A DNA stretch of 64,000 nucleotides from assembly GCF_003201835.2 (NCBI RefSeq), contig NZ_CP029289.2:186001-250000 (forward strand), in the 5' to 3' direction. Each line of letters begins with the position of its first letter. Position 1 is the stretch's first letter. Made by a program: the position numbers and the translations under genes. The notes under the pieces were generated by a model, which searched no databases, had not been told where the DNA came from, and was given only the letters and a program-made list of their open reading frames with translations. Below are positions 20,171-29,610 of the stretch, piece by piece. Origin of the DNA: Acidianus brierleyi. Lineage in GTDB: Archaea > Thermoproteota > Thermoprotei_A > Sulfolobales > Sulfolobaceae.

Positions 20171-22002
20171 TTGATCCAGAGGAATGCGAGCAACGTGAAT
20201 GGCTGATACCAACAGGAACTGGAGGATATTCTTCTTCTACTATCTGTGGTATAAATTCCAGAACATATCATGGATATTTGATAGTCCCGCAAGATCCTCC
20301 GCATAAAAGATACATGATATTATCAAAATTTGAAGATTTTCTTATTTACAATGGGAAAGAATATCCATTATCTACAAATAGATATAATTATAATGTTTAT
20401 TATCCTAATGGATATAGATATTTAAATAAAGCAATTCTTGGTGAAAATTTCATAAGCTGGAATTATAATTTCGGTGATTTAAATACTACTAAAACGCTTA
20501 TAGTAAATAAAGGATCAGATTCCATTTCAATATCTTATTCTTCTGAGAATGGAATGTTTAGGATTTGCCCACTTATAACATTCAGAAGCCACCATGTTGC
20601 GCTAAAAACTAGACCAGGATTTTTTGATTTCAGTATAAATAATAATATAATAGAAATTAAATTAAATGAAAAACCTATACTTTATTTTAGAATAAACGGA
20701 GACTTCTCACTAGAGAACACTCAGTACTGGTATTATAACTTTTTCTATAATTTAGACTATGAAAGAGGGTCAAATTATTTAGAAGATCTTTATAATCCAT
20801 TCTGCATTGTAAGTAAATCTAACGAAATTGAAATAGACGCGTATGTTTTATATCCAAAAAAATGCAGTATTATGCACCTAAATAAAGATATAGTAAGGCT
20901 CTTATCAGCATCTAGTAGAGATTTTGTAGTAAAAGGAAAAGATTGGGCAATAATAGCTGGATACCATTGGTTTGATGAATGGGGTAGAGATACCTTTGTC
21001 TCTATGGAAGGATTACTTTTGCTCAACGGAGAATATGAAATAGCAAAGAGTATAATAAAAAGATACTTAGACTTTGAGGAAAAAGGACTTTTACCTAATG
21101 GATTTCTTCATAATGGTGAACCAATATACAAGGGAGTTGATGTATCATTATGGGCCATAAACTCAATATACTCATTTTATCAATATACTAAAGATAAATC
21201 ATTTATAATGAAAATTTTTCCAAAAATTTTGGATATAATAGATTGGTATTGGAAAGGAAATGGGATAATAAATAATACTAATGGAATGTTATTCCATATA
21301 GGCTCGCCACGAACCTGGATGGATGCTCAATTTGATGGCACAGTAGTTACTCCAAGAGAAGGCGCTGCAGTAGAAGTTAATGCATTATGGTATAACGCTT
21401 TAATGATTACGAGTATACTATCTAAGGAGTTGGGTTTAGATTATACAGAATTTATTGAAAAAGCTAGAGTAGTTAAATCAGCTTTCAAGGAAAACTTTGT
21501 AGGGCAAAATGGACTATATGATTATATAGATCTTAACATGAAACCTAATGAAGAAATAAGACCTAATCAGATTTTTGCTATATCTTTGCCTTTTCCCATT
21601 ATAGATAATGAAGAAATAGCTAACAAAATTCTTTTGACAGTAGAAAATGAATTATTACGACCATATGGATTAAGTACATTATCTAGAAAAGACCCCTCAT
21701 ATATACCATACTATAGAGGAGATAGAATTAGTAGGGATAAGGCATATCATAATGGACCTATATGGCCTTGGCTTATAGGAGCATATACTGATGCTAAAAT
21801 TAGACTAGAAAAAAATATAATAAAGGTTAAGAATTTATTAAATGAGATCAAGCCTTTATTGGATATTGCAGGAAAAAATAATGGCTATATTCAAGAATTG
21901 TTTGAAGATATTCCTCCATACAAAAGCGGAGGATGTATCGCACAAGCATGGAGTGTTGCAGAAGTTTATCGTTCTTTAAACAAGATCATTACTTTTTCCT
22001 AA
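20167..22002 (+). CDS. Archaeal glycogen-debranching enzyme, amylo-alpha-1,6-glucosidase type
   Basis: This enzyme hydrolyses alpha-1,6 branch points of glycogen. The N-terminal domain (REWLIPTGTGGYSSSTICG and TYHGYLI) is the archaeal/bacterial GDE N-domain. The C-terminal (alpha/alpha)6 domain has YHWFDEWGRDTFVSMEG, NGEPIYKGVDVSLW, TPREGAAVEVNALWYNAL and GGCIAQAWSVAEVYR, all typical of this group. The length of 611 aa is normal. Translation is coupled to the GH15 gene by an ATGA overlap. The 3' end overlaps the convergent dehydratase homologue by 14 bp. Confidence 0.93.
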   Translation: MIDPEECEQREWLIPTGTGGYSSSTICGINSRTYHGYLIVPQDPPHKRYMILSKFEDFLIYNGKEYPLSTNRYNYNVYYPNGYRYLNKAILGENFISWNYNFGDLNTTKTLIVNKGSDSISISYSSENGMFRICPLITFRSHHVALKTRPGFFDFSINNNIIEIKLNEKPILYFRINGDFSLENTQYWYYNFFYNLDYERGSNYLEDLYNPFCIVSKSNEIEIDAYVLYPKKCSIMHLNKDIVRLLSASSRDFVVKGKDWAIIAGYHWFDEWGRDTFVSMEGLLLLNGEYEIAKSIIKRYLDFEEKGLLPNGFLHNGEPIYKGVDVSLWAINSIYSFYQYTKDKSFIMKIFPKILDIIDWYWKGNGIINNTNGMLFHIGSPRTWMDAQFDGTVVTPREGAAVEVNALWYNALMITSILSKELGLDYTEFIEKARVVKSAFKENFVGQNGLYDYIDLNMKPNEEIRPNQIFAISLPFPIIDNEEIANKILLTVENELLRPYGLSTLSRKDPSYIPYYRGDRISRDKAYHNGPIWPWLIGAYTDAKIRLEKNIIKVKNLLNEIKPLLDIAGKNNGYIQELFEDIPPYKSGGCIAQAWSVAEVYRSLNKIITFS

Positions 22003-23431
22003 CATCGGCTATTTTTGAAACTAAATCTTCTGCTCTATCAAAGTTATATTCACGTAACATAGCAATTTTACTGGCAGCTACTGAACCTTCTGCGTGAATC
22101 ATCCATCCAAGCATATAACCGGCGAAGGGTCCACCAACTAATTCTCTTACAAATCTTAGGAGCTTAAATCTTTCTTCGCCAGTAAACTGGGGATTGCCCC
22201 TTAAATATTTCTCTATGTACACTTTTTCTTGAGGATTATTAATATCTGCAGTAGATGGAAGAGTAGATACTATACCTCCTGCTATATCAATAACGTCCTT
22301 AAGTATTTCAGGAAAATACGCATTAGAATACAATTTGCCTATGTTGGTATAAAGAGAATTAGGTACTGCTATACCACTATTTGAATCTATATTAGGTTCT
22401 AAGGCAGAAATCCTTGCTGCCATGTACATGATTTCTCTATACATTATAGAATCAATAATTTCATCTTTTACATGAGGCGCACTCTCTATATTATTATATC
22501 TAGCAGATAATTTTGCAGCACCCAAATATAGATCTGCCTCCACGGTTCTATATGATATTGCAGTAAATCTATGAAATAAGGCAAAAAGATTAGCTAATTC
22601 CCCTGCATATTTCCAATCCTTAAACATAAATACTCTTTCCCAAGGTACGAAAACATCGTCTAGTATGGTCATTGTTTCGGCTTCTGCGTGCTTAGATGCT
22701 AAAGGAGCATCTTCTTTAGATGGCAAACCTTCTATTTCTATCATAGGTCTTACTATCATTTTAAGTCCCTTAGTATTAGAAGGTATAGCGAAAGCTATTG
22801 CATGATCCTTATCTCCTTCTATCATTGCCCTATATGGTAAAAATATTATCTCGTTAGAAGCTATACTTTGAGTAGTATGAACTTTAGCACCTCTAACTAC
22901 TATTCCATCATCTCTAACATCTACGACTCTTACATAGAGATCTGGATCTGACTGTTCAGAAGGCCTTTTTTGCCTATCACCCTTTACGTCAGTTTGTGCA
23001 GTAGCTACGGCAAGATCTTTAGTTGCAAGGTATTCATAATATTTTATTACATTAGAATAAAATTTCTGATCATTTAATTTTTTAGTTACTATCATCAAAG
23101 CATATAATGCGTCCGTACCTATAGCTTGAATTATATTAAATAGCCCACTGCTAAGTCTTGTTGTTTCTTGAATTAATCTAGACCTATACCATAAATCGTC
23201 AGAATTTTTAGGTATCTTATAAAAACCACTTATTTCACCTAATTTGGAATCATTAAAAGTAAGGAATTTTCTTAGTTCCTTATCTTCTCTAAAATCAAAA
23301 AAGGATTTAGCATGAGATATTGGTACTGAAAGTATTGGATGTGTTGTTACATCATCTACTTTAGTACCTCTATAATAGATACTTCTACCATCTCTTAAAC
23401 TCTTAATGTATTCACTACTATTTCTTATCAT
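21989..23431 (-). CDS. 4-hydroxybutyryl-CoA dehydratase/HpaB-family homologue lacking cysteines
   Basis: The 480-aa protein belongs to the 4-hydroxyphenylacetate 3-monooxygenase (HpaB)/4-hydroxybutyryl-CoA dehydratase family: flavin-binding acyl-CoA-dehydrogenase-like fold, QTDVKGDRQKRPSEQ, DDVFVPWERVF and an ELVGGPFAGYMLGWMIHAEG C-terminal region. In true dehydratases a [4Fe-4S] cluster is held by three Cys and one His (Cys99, Cys103, His292 and Cys299 in Clostridium aminobutyricum). Here there is no cysteine anywhere. The His region FHRFTAISYRT keeps the His but has Tyr where Cys299 would be. It therefore cannot bind that cluster and is probably the second, divergent Sulfolobales paralogue. 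It lies 6 bp downstream of a CoA ligase and likely forms an operon with it. Confidence 0.85.
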   Translation of the reverse strand: MIRNSSEYIKSLRDGRSIYYRGTKVDDVTTHPILSVPISHAKSFFDFREDKELRKFLTFNDSKLGEISGFYKIPKNSDDLWYRSRLIQETTRLSSGLFNIIQAIGTDALYALMIVTKKLNDQKFYSNVIKYYEYLATKDLAVATAQTDVKGDRQKRPSEQSDPDLYVRVVDVRDDGIVVRGAKVHTTQSIASNEIIFLPYRAMIEGDKDHAIAFAIPSNTKGLKMIVRPMIEIEGLPSKEDAPLASKHAEAETMTILDDVFVPWERVFMFKDWKYAGELANLFALFHRFTAISYRTVEADLYLGAAKLSARYNNIESAPHVKDEIIDSIMYREIMYMAARISALEPNIDSNSGIAVPNSLYTNIGKLYSNAYFPEILKDVIDIAGGIVSTLPSTADINNPQEKVYIEKYLRGNPQFTGEERFKLLRFVRELVGGPFAGYMLGWMIHAEGSVAASKIAMLREYNFDRAEDLVSKIADVRKK

Positions 23432-23437
23432 AAAGAT

Positions 23438-24862
23438 TCATTTATTTTTCTTCCTCTGATCTATAAAAACTTGCAATTTATATCCAGTCCATATTGTCTT
23501 ACCAGGCTCTACCCATTCGATATCTATATCATCTGAATTTAAGCCTATTCTATTAGCTAAGAGTTCTCTTGCTTTTTTATCATACAGCGCGTCAACATTA
23601 CCTTTAACAGTTTCTATTCTAATTTTTAATTTATCCATGTCATTATCATAGACGAAAACATTAAACATACCAGTAGTATCAGGAATTTCATCTACAGCAT
23701 CCTCAATATATATAGGAAGTAAGAGCTTACCTTTCACCTTAAACATCCATTCTACTCTACCCGGTATCGGTTCGGAAAACCTCATATGAGTTATTCCATA
23801 TGTTGGATCAGGATCTGTGAGAAACTCGTTTTTAACGTAGTCCCCCAAACTGTAACGTATTAAAGGCATAGTAAAGTGATTAAGCAAAGTAGCTATTAAT
23901 TCACCTCTTTCGCCTTCATTACTTGGCTCATCAGTTTTAGGATCAACAATGTCAAATATCTCCATATCCTCCCAGACTACCAACTGCCCATCTAAACCAG
24001 GAACTTCTATTGCCATGTGTCCATCAGTAGTTCCCCATACACTTATTGCAAGCTTTGCATTAGGATGAACCTGGAAAAGTTTTTCCTTGGTATTTTTTGC
24101 TGCTGCTCCGCCATGAAGTAAAAGTACTTTAAAAGGAGTTTCCCATCCTTCTTTCTTAGCTTCTTCCCCAATAAGTCTATGCAACCATGGAGTAGTAGCT
24201 AGTACATCAACTTTCCACAGTCTGAAAATCAAATTATGCCTATTTTTCCAACTAAAGTAAGTTTCACCTCCGCCGGCTATTGCAGTGGCACCACATCTCC
24301 ACATAGCTGTTTCTACTAAAGGAGGACCCCAACTGTAAAATCCACTCATATTCAAATAATTTGCGTAAACTACCGTAGGCTTTACACCAGCAAAACTCCA
24401 CAGATATCTTGCCTGGGCCTCTTCAAAATAGTCCAATTCTAATGCGCCCCATCCTTGGAAAGTAGGCATTCCCGTTGAACCAGACGTTGCGCCTACAAAT
24501 CTTATTCTCCTAGCTAGTTCTGGAACCATTATAGATCCAAAAGGAGGATTAGCAGAAAGATCGTTTCTTAGATCGTCTTTTCTTAAAATTGGAATTTTAG
24601 TTACGTCTCTCCAGTCTTTAATAACTTCAGGATCAAAGCCTCTAGACTTCCAGAATTTTCTATAAAATTCAGAATTTTCCCATGCCCATTTAACTATACG
24701 CTTTAATCTAAAGGATTTTAATTTATCTAAATCTTCCCTTTTCATTGTCATTATTTTCCTATTCCATAATCTTTCACTAGGATTAATATTACCTGAATTA
24801 ATGTACCCTTCTTCCTTTAATTCCCTGTGAATCGACTCATAATAGCTTAAAGATGAAGACAT
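23438..24862 (-). CDS. PaaK-like acyl/aryl-CoA ligase (adenylate-forming)
   Basis: This AMP-forming enzyme of the phenylacetate-CoA ligase group would activate a carboxylic acid to its CoA thioester. It has KRIVKWAWENSEFYRKFW (typical PaaK N-terminus), the P-loop-like VGATSGSTGMPTF, a GTTDGHMAIE region and GERGELIATLLNHFTMPLIRYSLGDYV. The ATG at 24862 is chosen over one at 24934. It avoids a 41-bp overlap with the upstream gene, and a TATA-like TTTTTAAAC lies about 25 bp before it, giving a leaderless mRNA. Its neighbours suggest a CoA pathway for a hydroxy or aromatic acid; a 4-hydroxybutyrate-CoA ligase role is only a guess. Confidence 0.85.
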   Translation of the reverse strand: MSSSLSYYESIHRELKEEGYINSGNINPSERLWNRKIMTMKREDLDKLKSFRLKRIVKWAWENSEFYRKFWKSRGFDPEVIKDWRDVTKIPILRKDDLRNDLSANPPFGSIMVPELARRIRFVGATSGSTGMPTFQGWGALELDYFEEAQARYLWSFAGVKPTVVYANYLNMSGFYSWGPPLVETAMWRCGATAIAGGGETYFSWKNRHNLIFRLWKVDVLATTPWLHRLIGEEAKKEGWETPFKVLLLHGGAAAKNTKEKLFQVHPNAKLAISVWGTTDGHMAIEVPGLDGQLVVWEDMEIFDIVDPKTDEPSNEGERGELIATLLNHFTMPLIRYSLGDYVKNEFLTDPDPTYGITHMRFSEPIPGRVEWMFKVKGKLLLPIYIEDAVDEIPDTTGMFNVFVYDNDMDKLKIRIETVKGNVDALYDKKARELLANRIGLNSDDIDIEWVEPGKTIWTGYKLQVFIDQRKKNK

Positions 24863-24883
24863 AAAATATTGTTGCTTATACTG

Positions 24884-24891
24884 TTTAAAAA
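24884..24891 (-). promoter_or_regulatory. TATA box for the CoA ligase operon
   Basis: On the minus strand TTTTTAAA sits about 22-29 bp before the ATG at 24862, near the end of the upstream dehydrogenase gene. It supports an independent, leaderless transcript and the shorter start for the ligase. Confidence 0.5.
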
Positions 24892-24893
24892 CT

Positions 24894-26060
24894 TTAAGAA
24901 TATTCGTAGAACCCTTTTCCAGACTTTCTTCCAATATATCCGTTATTGACCATATTTTTTAGTAAAGCGTTAGGCATATACGCACTGTATCCTTTAGAAT
25001 ATATATCTTCTAATTCGTATAAAATACTATCTAATCCTAAATTATCTGCAATTTCAAGTAATCCTTGTGGGAAATTAAATCCATACTTCATTACTGTATC
25101 AATTTCATTAGCATTAACTATTTTATTCTCTATAAGCCAAGATGCTTCATTTACAGCTAGTGAGATAAGTCTAGATCCCTTTACGTCAGACTCTTTAGGA
25201 AGTTCTGGTTTAGAGTATTTACCTGCAGGATAATTATAAAATCCCTTCCCAGACTTTACGCCAAGTTCCTTCAATTTTACTTTCTCACTAAATAGAGAAC
25301 ATTTAACATCAGTAGCCCCCCTACTTACAATAACGTTCCACAAATCTAATGAAACATCTAATCCAACGTAGTCAGCTAATTCAAAAATTCCCATTGGTAA
25401 TCTAAGTTTATATCTTGCAGCACTATCTATGCCTTCTATAGTAGCTTCTTTTGCTTCAACTTCTCTACAAGCCTCTTGTAATAGTCTAAAATATATTCTA
25501 TTAGAAACAAAACCTGGAACTTCTACCTTTAGTCTAACTGGAATTTTATTCATTTTTTTAGATAATTCTATTATTTCATTTATAGTATCACTAGAAGTAT
25601 ATTTACTTGGAATTATTTCAACAAGCTTCATTATAGGCGGTGGATTAAAGAAATGCATTCCAATGACCTTTTCTTTTCTACTAGTTATTTCCGCAATGTC
25701 TGATATAGGAATTGAGCTAGTATTAGTAGCAAGAATAGCGTGCTGGGGGGCTACTCTATCAAGTTCACTAAAGACTTTTCTTTTTAAATCTATTATTTCA
25801 GGAACTGCCTCAATTGCAATATCTATATCCTTCGCAACGTCATATGTAACAGCCATCTCAATCTTACTCATTATTGATTCAGGAGAATCTTTTATAGTAC
25901 CTTTTTCGTAAAGTTTTTTAAGAGATTCAAGCATTTTTTCTTTAGCTCTATTAAGAATTTCCCAAGAGATATCTACTAATTTAACATCAAATCCTGATAT
26001 AGCAGCAACTTCTGCTATTCCATGTCCCATTGTACCGGAACCTACGACCAAAATTTTCAT
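24894..26060 (-). CDS. 3-hydroxyacyl-CoA dehydrogenase
   Basis: This enzyme oxidises L-3-hydroxyacyl-CoA to 3-oxoacyl-CoA with NAD+. The Rossmann loop VGSGTMGHGIAEVAA is at the N-terminus (6-20), and IGMHFFNPPPIMKLVEII carries the conserved catalytic His region. Two C-terminal 3HCDH domains follow (about 185-280 and 295-388), each ending with GKGFYNY or GKGFYEY. There is no enoyl-CoA hydratase domain, so this is not the bifunctional crotonyl-CoA hydratase/dehydrogenase of the 3HP/4HB cycle. It is divergent from the alcohol dehydrogenase gene, with 76 bp between the starts. Confidence 0.92.
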   Translation of the reverse strand: MKILVVGSGTMGHGIAEVAAISGFDVKLVDISWEILNRAKEKMLESLKKLYEKGTIKDSPESIMSKIEMAVTYDVAKDIDIAIEAVPEIIDLKRKVFSELDRVAPQHAILATNTSSIPISDIAEITSRKEKVIGMHFFNPPPIMKLVEIIPSKYTSSDTINEIIELSKKMNKIPVRLKVEVPGFVSNRIYFRLLQEACREVEAKEATIEGIDSAARYKLRLPMGIFELADYVGLDVSLDLWNVIVSRGATDVKCSLFSEKVKLKELGVKSGKGFYNYPAGKYSKPELPKESDVKGSRLISLAVNEASWLIENKIVNANEIDTVMKYGFNFPQGLLEIADNLGLDSILYELEDIYSKGYSAYMPNALLKNMVNNGYIGRKSGKGFYEYS

Positions 26061-26105
26061 ATTAAAACACCAGACGTGTTTAATAGAGATTAAACTTGAT
26101 TAAAT

Positions 26106-26115
26106 AATTTATACT
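26106..26115 (+). promoter_or_regulatory. TATA box for the alcohol dehydrogenase gene
   Basis: AATTTATACT lies 22-31 bp before the GTG start at 26137, the expected position for a leaderless transcript. Confidence 0.5.
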
Positions 26116-26136
26116 TCATTATTAATATAAGAGTAT

Positions 26137-27225
26137 GTGAAAGCTGCAGTTTTATATAAATATAATGAAAAATTAAAAATAGTTGACAATGTAAAAATTG
26201 ACGAGCCTAAAGCTGGAGAAGTAAAATTAAAGGTAGTAACAACAGGAATGTGCCACTCCGATGTAAATGTATTTGAAGGAAAAACTCCTGTTCCAACTCC
26301 AGTCGTAGCTGGCCACGAGATTGCAGGAATAGTGGAGGAGATAGGAGAAGGAGTTACTAGAGTTAAACCAGGAGATAGAGTAGTTTCGGCATTCATACAT
26401 CCATGTGGAAAATGTAGAAATTGCGTATCAGGTCATGAGAACCTTTGTGAAGTTTTTTCGCAAGTAAGATTAAAGGGAACAATGATGGACGGAACCACTA
26501 GACTAAGGATAGACGGACAGCCAGTAAGAGCATTTCTAGGAGGAGGATTCGCAGAATATTCTATTGTTGGCGAAAATGCTCTTACAGTAGTTCCACCAGA
26601 CATGGATCTAGAGAAAATAGCAGTACTTGGTTGCGCAGGCTTAACAGGATATGGTGCAGTAGATTTAGCAAAAATAGAACCTGGAGAGACGGTAGCAGTT
26701 ATAGGAGTCGGAGGTGTAGGTCTTTCAGTTATACAACTCTTGAAAGCCTCGGGTGCAGGAAAGATCATAGCTTTAGGAACTAAAAAATGGAAGCTAGAAA
26801 GAGCAATTGAATTAGGAGCTACTGATACTATAAATACGGAAGAAACGGATCCGATAAACGCTATAAAGGAAATAAGTAATGGAGGAGCTGATGTTGTTAT
26901 TGAAGCAGGAGGAAACGAGAAGACTATCCAAATGGCACTAGACTCTGTAAGAATAGGAGGTAGAGTAATCCTTGTAGGATTACCTCCAGCTAATGCATTA
27001 ATACCAATTAAAGAAGCTTCCATAGTCAGAAATGGGATTACGATAATTGGAAATTATGGAGGAAGACCAAGAGTAGATATGCCAAGATTACTTGACATGG
27101 TAAAATTAGGCAGATATGATCCAACCAAACTAGTTACTGGAAAATATACATTAGATGAAATAAACGAGGCTGTAAAACTTTTACAGGAAGGTGAAGCAAT
27201 TAGAAGTTTAATAGTACAAAAATAA
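26137..27225 (+). CDS. Zinc-dependent alcohol dehydrogenase, possible succinic semialdehyde reductase
   Basis: This medium-chain zinc dehydrogenase has catalytic-zinc ligands Cys39 (in GMCHSD) and His60 (GHE), and structural-zinc ligands Cys90, Cys93, Cys96 and Cys104 (CGKCRNC...C). The nucleotide-binding motif is VIGVGGVGLSVIQL. The start is a GTG with a TATA box about 26 bp upstream. From memory, the succinic semialdehyde reductase of the 3HP/4HB cycle in Metallosphaera sedula (Msed_1424) is a protein of this type encoded close to acryloyl-CoA reductase. Here such a reductase lies about 9 kb away across the CRISPR island. The enzyme class is firm; the substrate is inference. Confidence 0.88.
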   Translation: MKAAVLYKYNEKLKIVDNVKIDEPKAGEVKLKVVTTGMCHSDVNVFEGKTPVPTPVVAGHEIAGIVEEIGEGVTRVKPGDRVVSAFIHPCGKCRNCVSGHENLCEVFSQVRLKGTMMDGTTRLRIDGQPVRAFLGGGFAEYSIVGENALTVVPPDMDLEKIAVLGCAGLTGYGAVDLAKIEPGETVAVIGVGGVGLSVIQLLKASGAGKIIALGTKKWKLERAIELGATDTINTEETDPINAIKEISNGGADVVIEAGGNEKTIQMALDSVRIGGRVILVGLPPANALIPIKEASIVRNGITIIGNYGGRPRVDMPRLLDMVKLGRYDPTKLVTGKYTLDEINEAVKLLQEGEAIRSLIVQK

Positions 27226-27615
27226 TTACCAAATAGACAAATCTGCTGTTACTAATCCTAACGCTCTAGCTACATCTCTTAAAGAGACTACACCTATTAT
27301 TTTCCCAGATTCTATAACAATTAAATGTCTAATTTTTTTAGTCGTCATTAAAAGTGCAGCATCGCTAACATCCGTGGAAGAATCTGCAGAAACTAAGTTA
27401 GTACTCATAATATCTTTTATAGGAGCACTTAAGGATATGTCGTCTGCAATAGCATAAACTATATCTCTCTCAGTAACTATACCTTTAGGTTGTTCACCCT
27501 CAGTTATAAGAAGAGAACCTACTCCTTCCTTTTTCATAATCTTACATGCAAAAGATATAGTAGTATCTTCTTCAGCCGTTACGGGAGGCCTAGAAACCAA
27601 CTCTTTTAATATCAT
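27226..27615 (-). CDS. Two-CBS-domain (Bateman module) protein
   Basis: The 129-aa protein is a single Bateman module of two CBS domains (about 1-62 and 64-129), each ending in a GIVTERDIV- or GVVSLRDVA-type strand-helix. Such modules bind adenine nucleotides and regulate partner enzymes. It directly abuts the convergent dehydrogenase gene (1 bp between the stops). Upstream, on the same strand, lies the trailer end of the CRISPR array, 65 bp from its start, so array read-through could enter this gene. Confidence 0.88.
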   Translation of the reverse strand: MILKELVSRPPVTAEEDTTISFACKIMKKEGVGSLLITEGEQPKGIVTERDIVYAIADDISLSAPIKDIMSTNLVSADSSTDVSDAALLMTTKKIRHLIVIESGKIIGVVSLRDVARALGLVTADLSIW

Positions 27616-29208
27616 CGCTTATACTTAACTATAAAGAGATATTTATTACTTACTAGCTAAGGCTCTGTTTCGTTATCATTCTTTCAACTCTATGGAAGAT
27701 TAACACATACCTACTGTTTCTTGTCTGATAGAACGCATATGTACTTTCAACTCTATGGAAGATTAACATACAGAAGAATCTTAGAGCAATTTCTTCACCT
27801 ATAAGAACCTTTCAACTCTATGGAAGATTAACGGAAACTTTTGGCGGAGTTTTGCTCCACTGGATTAGATATCTTTCAACTCTATGGAAGATTAACTGCT
27901 AGCGTCTTGGCCTTACATTTTAGGAGCGATAGCAATCTTTCAACTCTATGGAAGATTAACCATTGGGTTTGTTGCTTTAGTGGGAGGAATCGTCGAGTAC
28001 CTTTCAACTCTATGGAAGATTAACAAATGTACTTAGTAACAATAGTATACCAATCATGCCCAGACTTTCAACTCTATGGAAGATTAACCGATATTATCAA
28101 GGTAACATATACAGTATGGGGAAATGGCTTTCAACTCTATGGAAGATTAACAGACGTTTGTACGTCTTCAGCATACGTTAGCCATAATGTCCTTTCAACT
28201 CTATGGAAGATTAACAATAATCCAGATAGCTCAACTTGCGGGATTTGGGAAGTTACTTTCAACTCTATGGAAGATTAACAAAAACCTTGAGGAGTAAAGG
28301 CATAGTAATAAGTGATAGAACTTTCAACTCTATGGAAGATTAACTAGAGGTGAACCTGTGGATTTTAGTAAGAATATTATTGTCTTTCAACTCTATGGAA
28401 GATTAACCAATTTAAAGGGTTTGACCACGCGTACTTAGACTCACAACTTTCAACTCTATGGAAGATTAACCAAAAGAGGTTGGTTGGAAATATTTTTCAA
28501 CAATAATACTTTCAACTCTATGGAAGATTAACAAAGAAATATTTAAAAACCCCCCAATATTTCTCAGAGAAACTTTCAACTCTATGGAAGATTAACATTT
28601 CAGATGGTGAACTTGCAGTTAATTTTAAACAATTTTTCTTTCAACTCTATGGAAGATTAACAGAACACATAAGGATATTCTTAGACTCAAATGCAGACAG
28701 GCTTTCAACTCTATGGAAGATTAACTAACGTTTTCAATGCATAGCTATTAATTATTTTGTAAATTCTTTCAACTCTATGGAAGATTAACCAACTTCACCT
28801 GGGATACGTGAAAGAGACGAGACGATCTTTCAACTCTATGGAAGATTAACACGTACCAGCGGATGGTCGGAACTCCTGAACTCGTAAAGTACTTTCAACT
28901 CTATGGAAGATTAACGCGTCGACCATGTCAACGCCCACGCCCCAGCTCATTTCTTTCAACTCTATGGAAGATTAACATTATTATTTAAAATCAGGGTTGA
29001 AATTGCAAAACTCAAACTTTCAACTCTATGGAAGATTAACTCATAGATAATATTGACACTTATAAAAAGAAAACTGCGGAACTTTCAACTCTATGGAAGA
29101 TTAACTGTACTGCTCCAGTCACAACGTTGACTATTGCGTTTAATACTTTCAACTCTATGGAAGATTAACGGTTCTCTTTAACAGAACCTAACGGTGTCTT
29201 CTTAGGTG

Positions 29209-29232
29209 CTTTAAACTCTATGGAAGATTAAC
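29209..29232 (-). repeat. Variant CRISPR repeat (one substitution)
   Basis: This copy (25th from the left) reads CTTTAAACTC instead of CTTTCAACTC at its plus-strand start. The change falls inside the crRNA 5' handle (GTTTAAAG in place of GTTGAAAG). Confidence 0.9.
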
Positions 29233-29586
29233 AGGTTTTGAGTTTTTAGAGTCTGGCGATAAGCCAGAAATTCTTTCAACTCTATGGAAGATTAACTCGA
29301 AAAGTTAATTGAGAAGGTAAATTCGAGTAAGAAACTTTCAACTCTATGGAAGATTAACATGGTGGAGCAGAATACGACTTTAGACTAGAATATAGCTTTC
29401 AACTCTATGGAAGATTAACTTCCATGTTAGCCTATAGGTATTCTGTTGATGGTACTTTTATCTTTCAACTCTATGGAAGATTAACCTTATACTCAAACCG
29501 ACAGAAACAGCATTAATTACTACCTCTTTCAACTCTATGGAAGATTAACAAATGGCTCAAAAAAACTCCCCAGTTTAGTGTAGGAA

Positions 29587-29610
29587 CTTTCAACTCTATA
29601 GAAGATTAAC
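29587..29610 (-). repeat. Variant CRISPR repeat (one substitution)
   Basis: This copy (31st from the left) has CTATAGAAGA where the others have CTATGGAAGA; the change is in the middle of the repeat, outside the handle. Confidence 0.9.

Noticed and set aside
25429..25911. A plus-strand frame inside the 3-hydroxyacyl-CoA dehydrogenase gene
   Set aside because: Shadow of the well-supported minus-strand gene.
24894..26060. Calling this the bifunctional crotonyl-CoA hydratase/3-hydroxybutyryl-CoA dehydrogenase of the 3HP/4HB cycle
   Set aside because: The enoyl-CoA hydratase domain is absent; the length is 388 aa rather than about 650.
26433..27023. A long minus-strand frame inside the alcohol dehydrogenase gene
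   Set aside because: It is antisense to a clear zinc dehydrogenase with all metal ligands; a shadow frame.
27841..28278. Open frames within the CRISPR array giving peptides with repeated FQLYGRLT or STLWKIN text
   Set aside because: They are translations of the regular repeat and disappear with spacer changes; no start signals or coding pattern.
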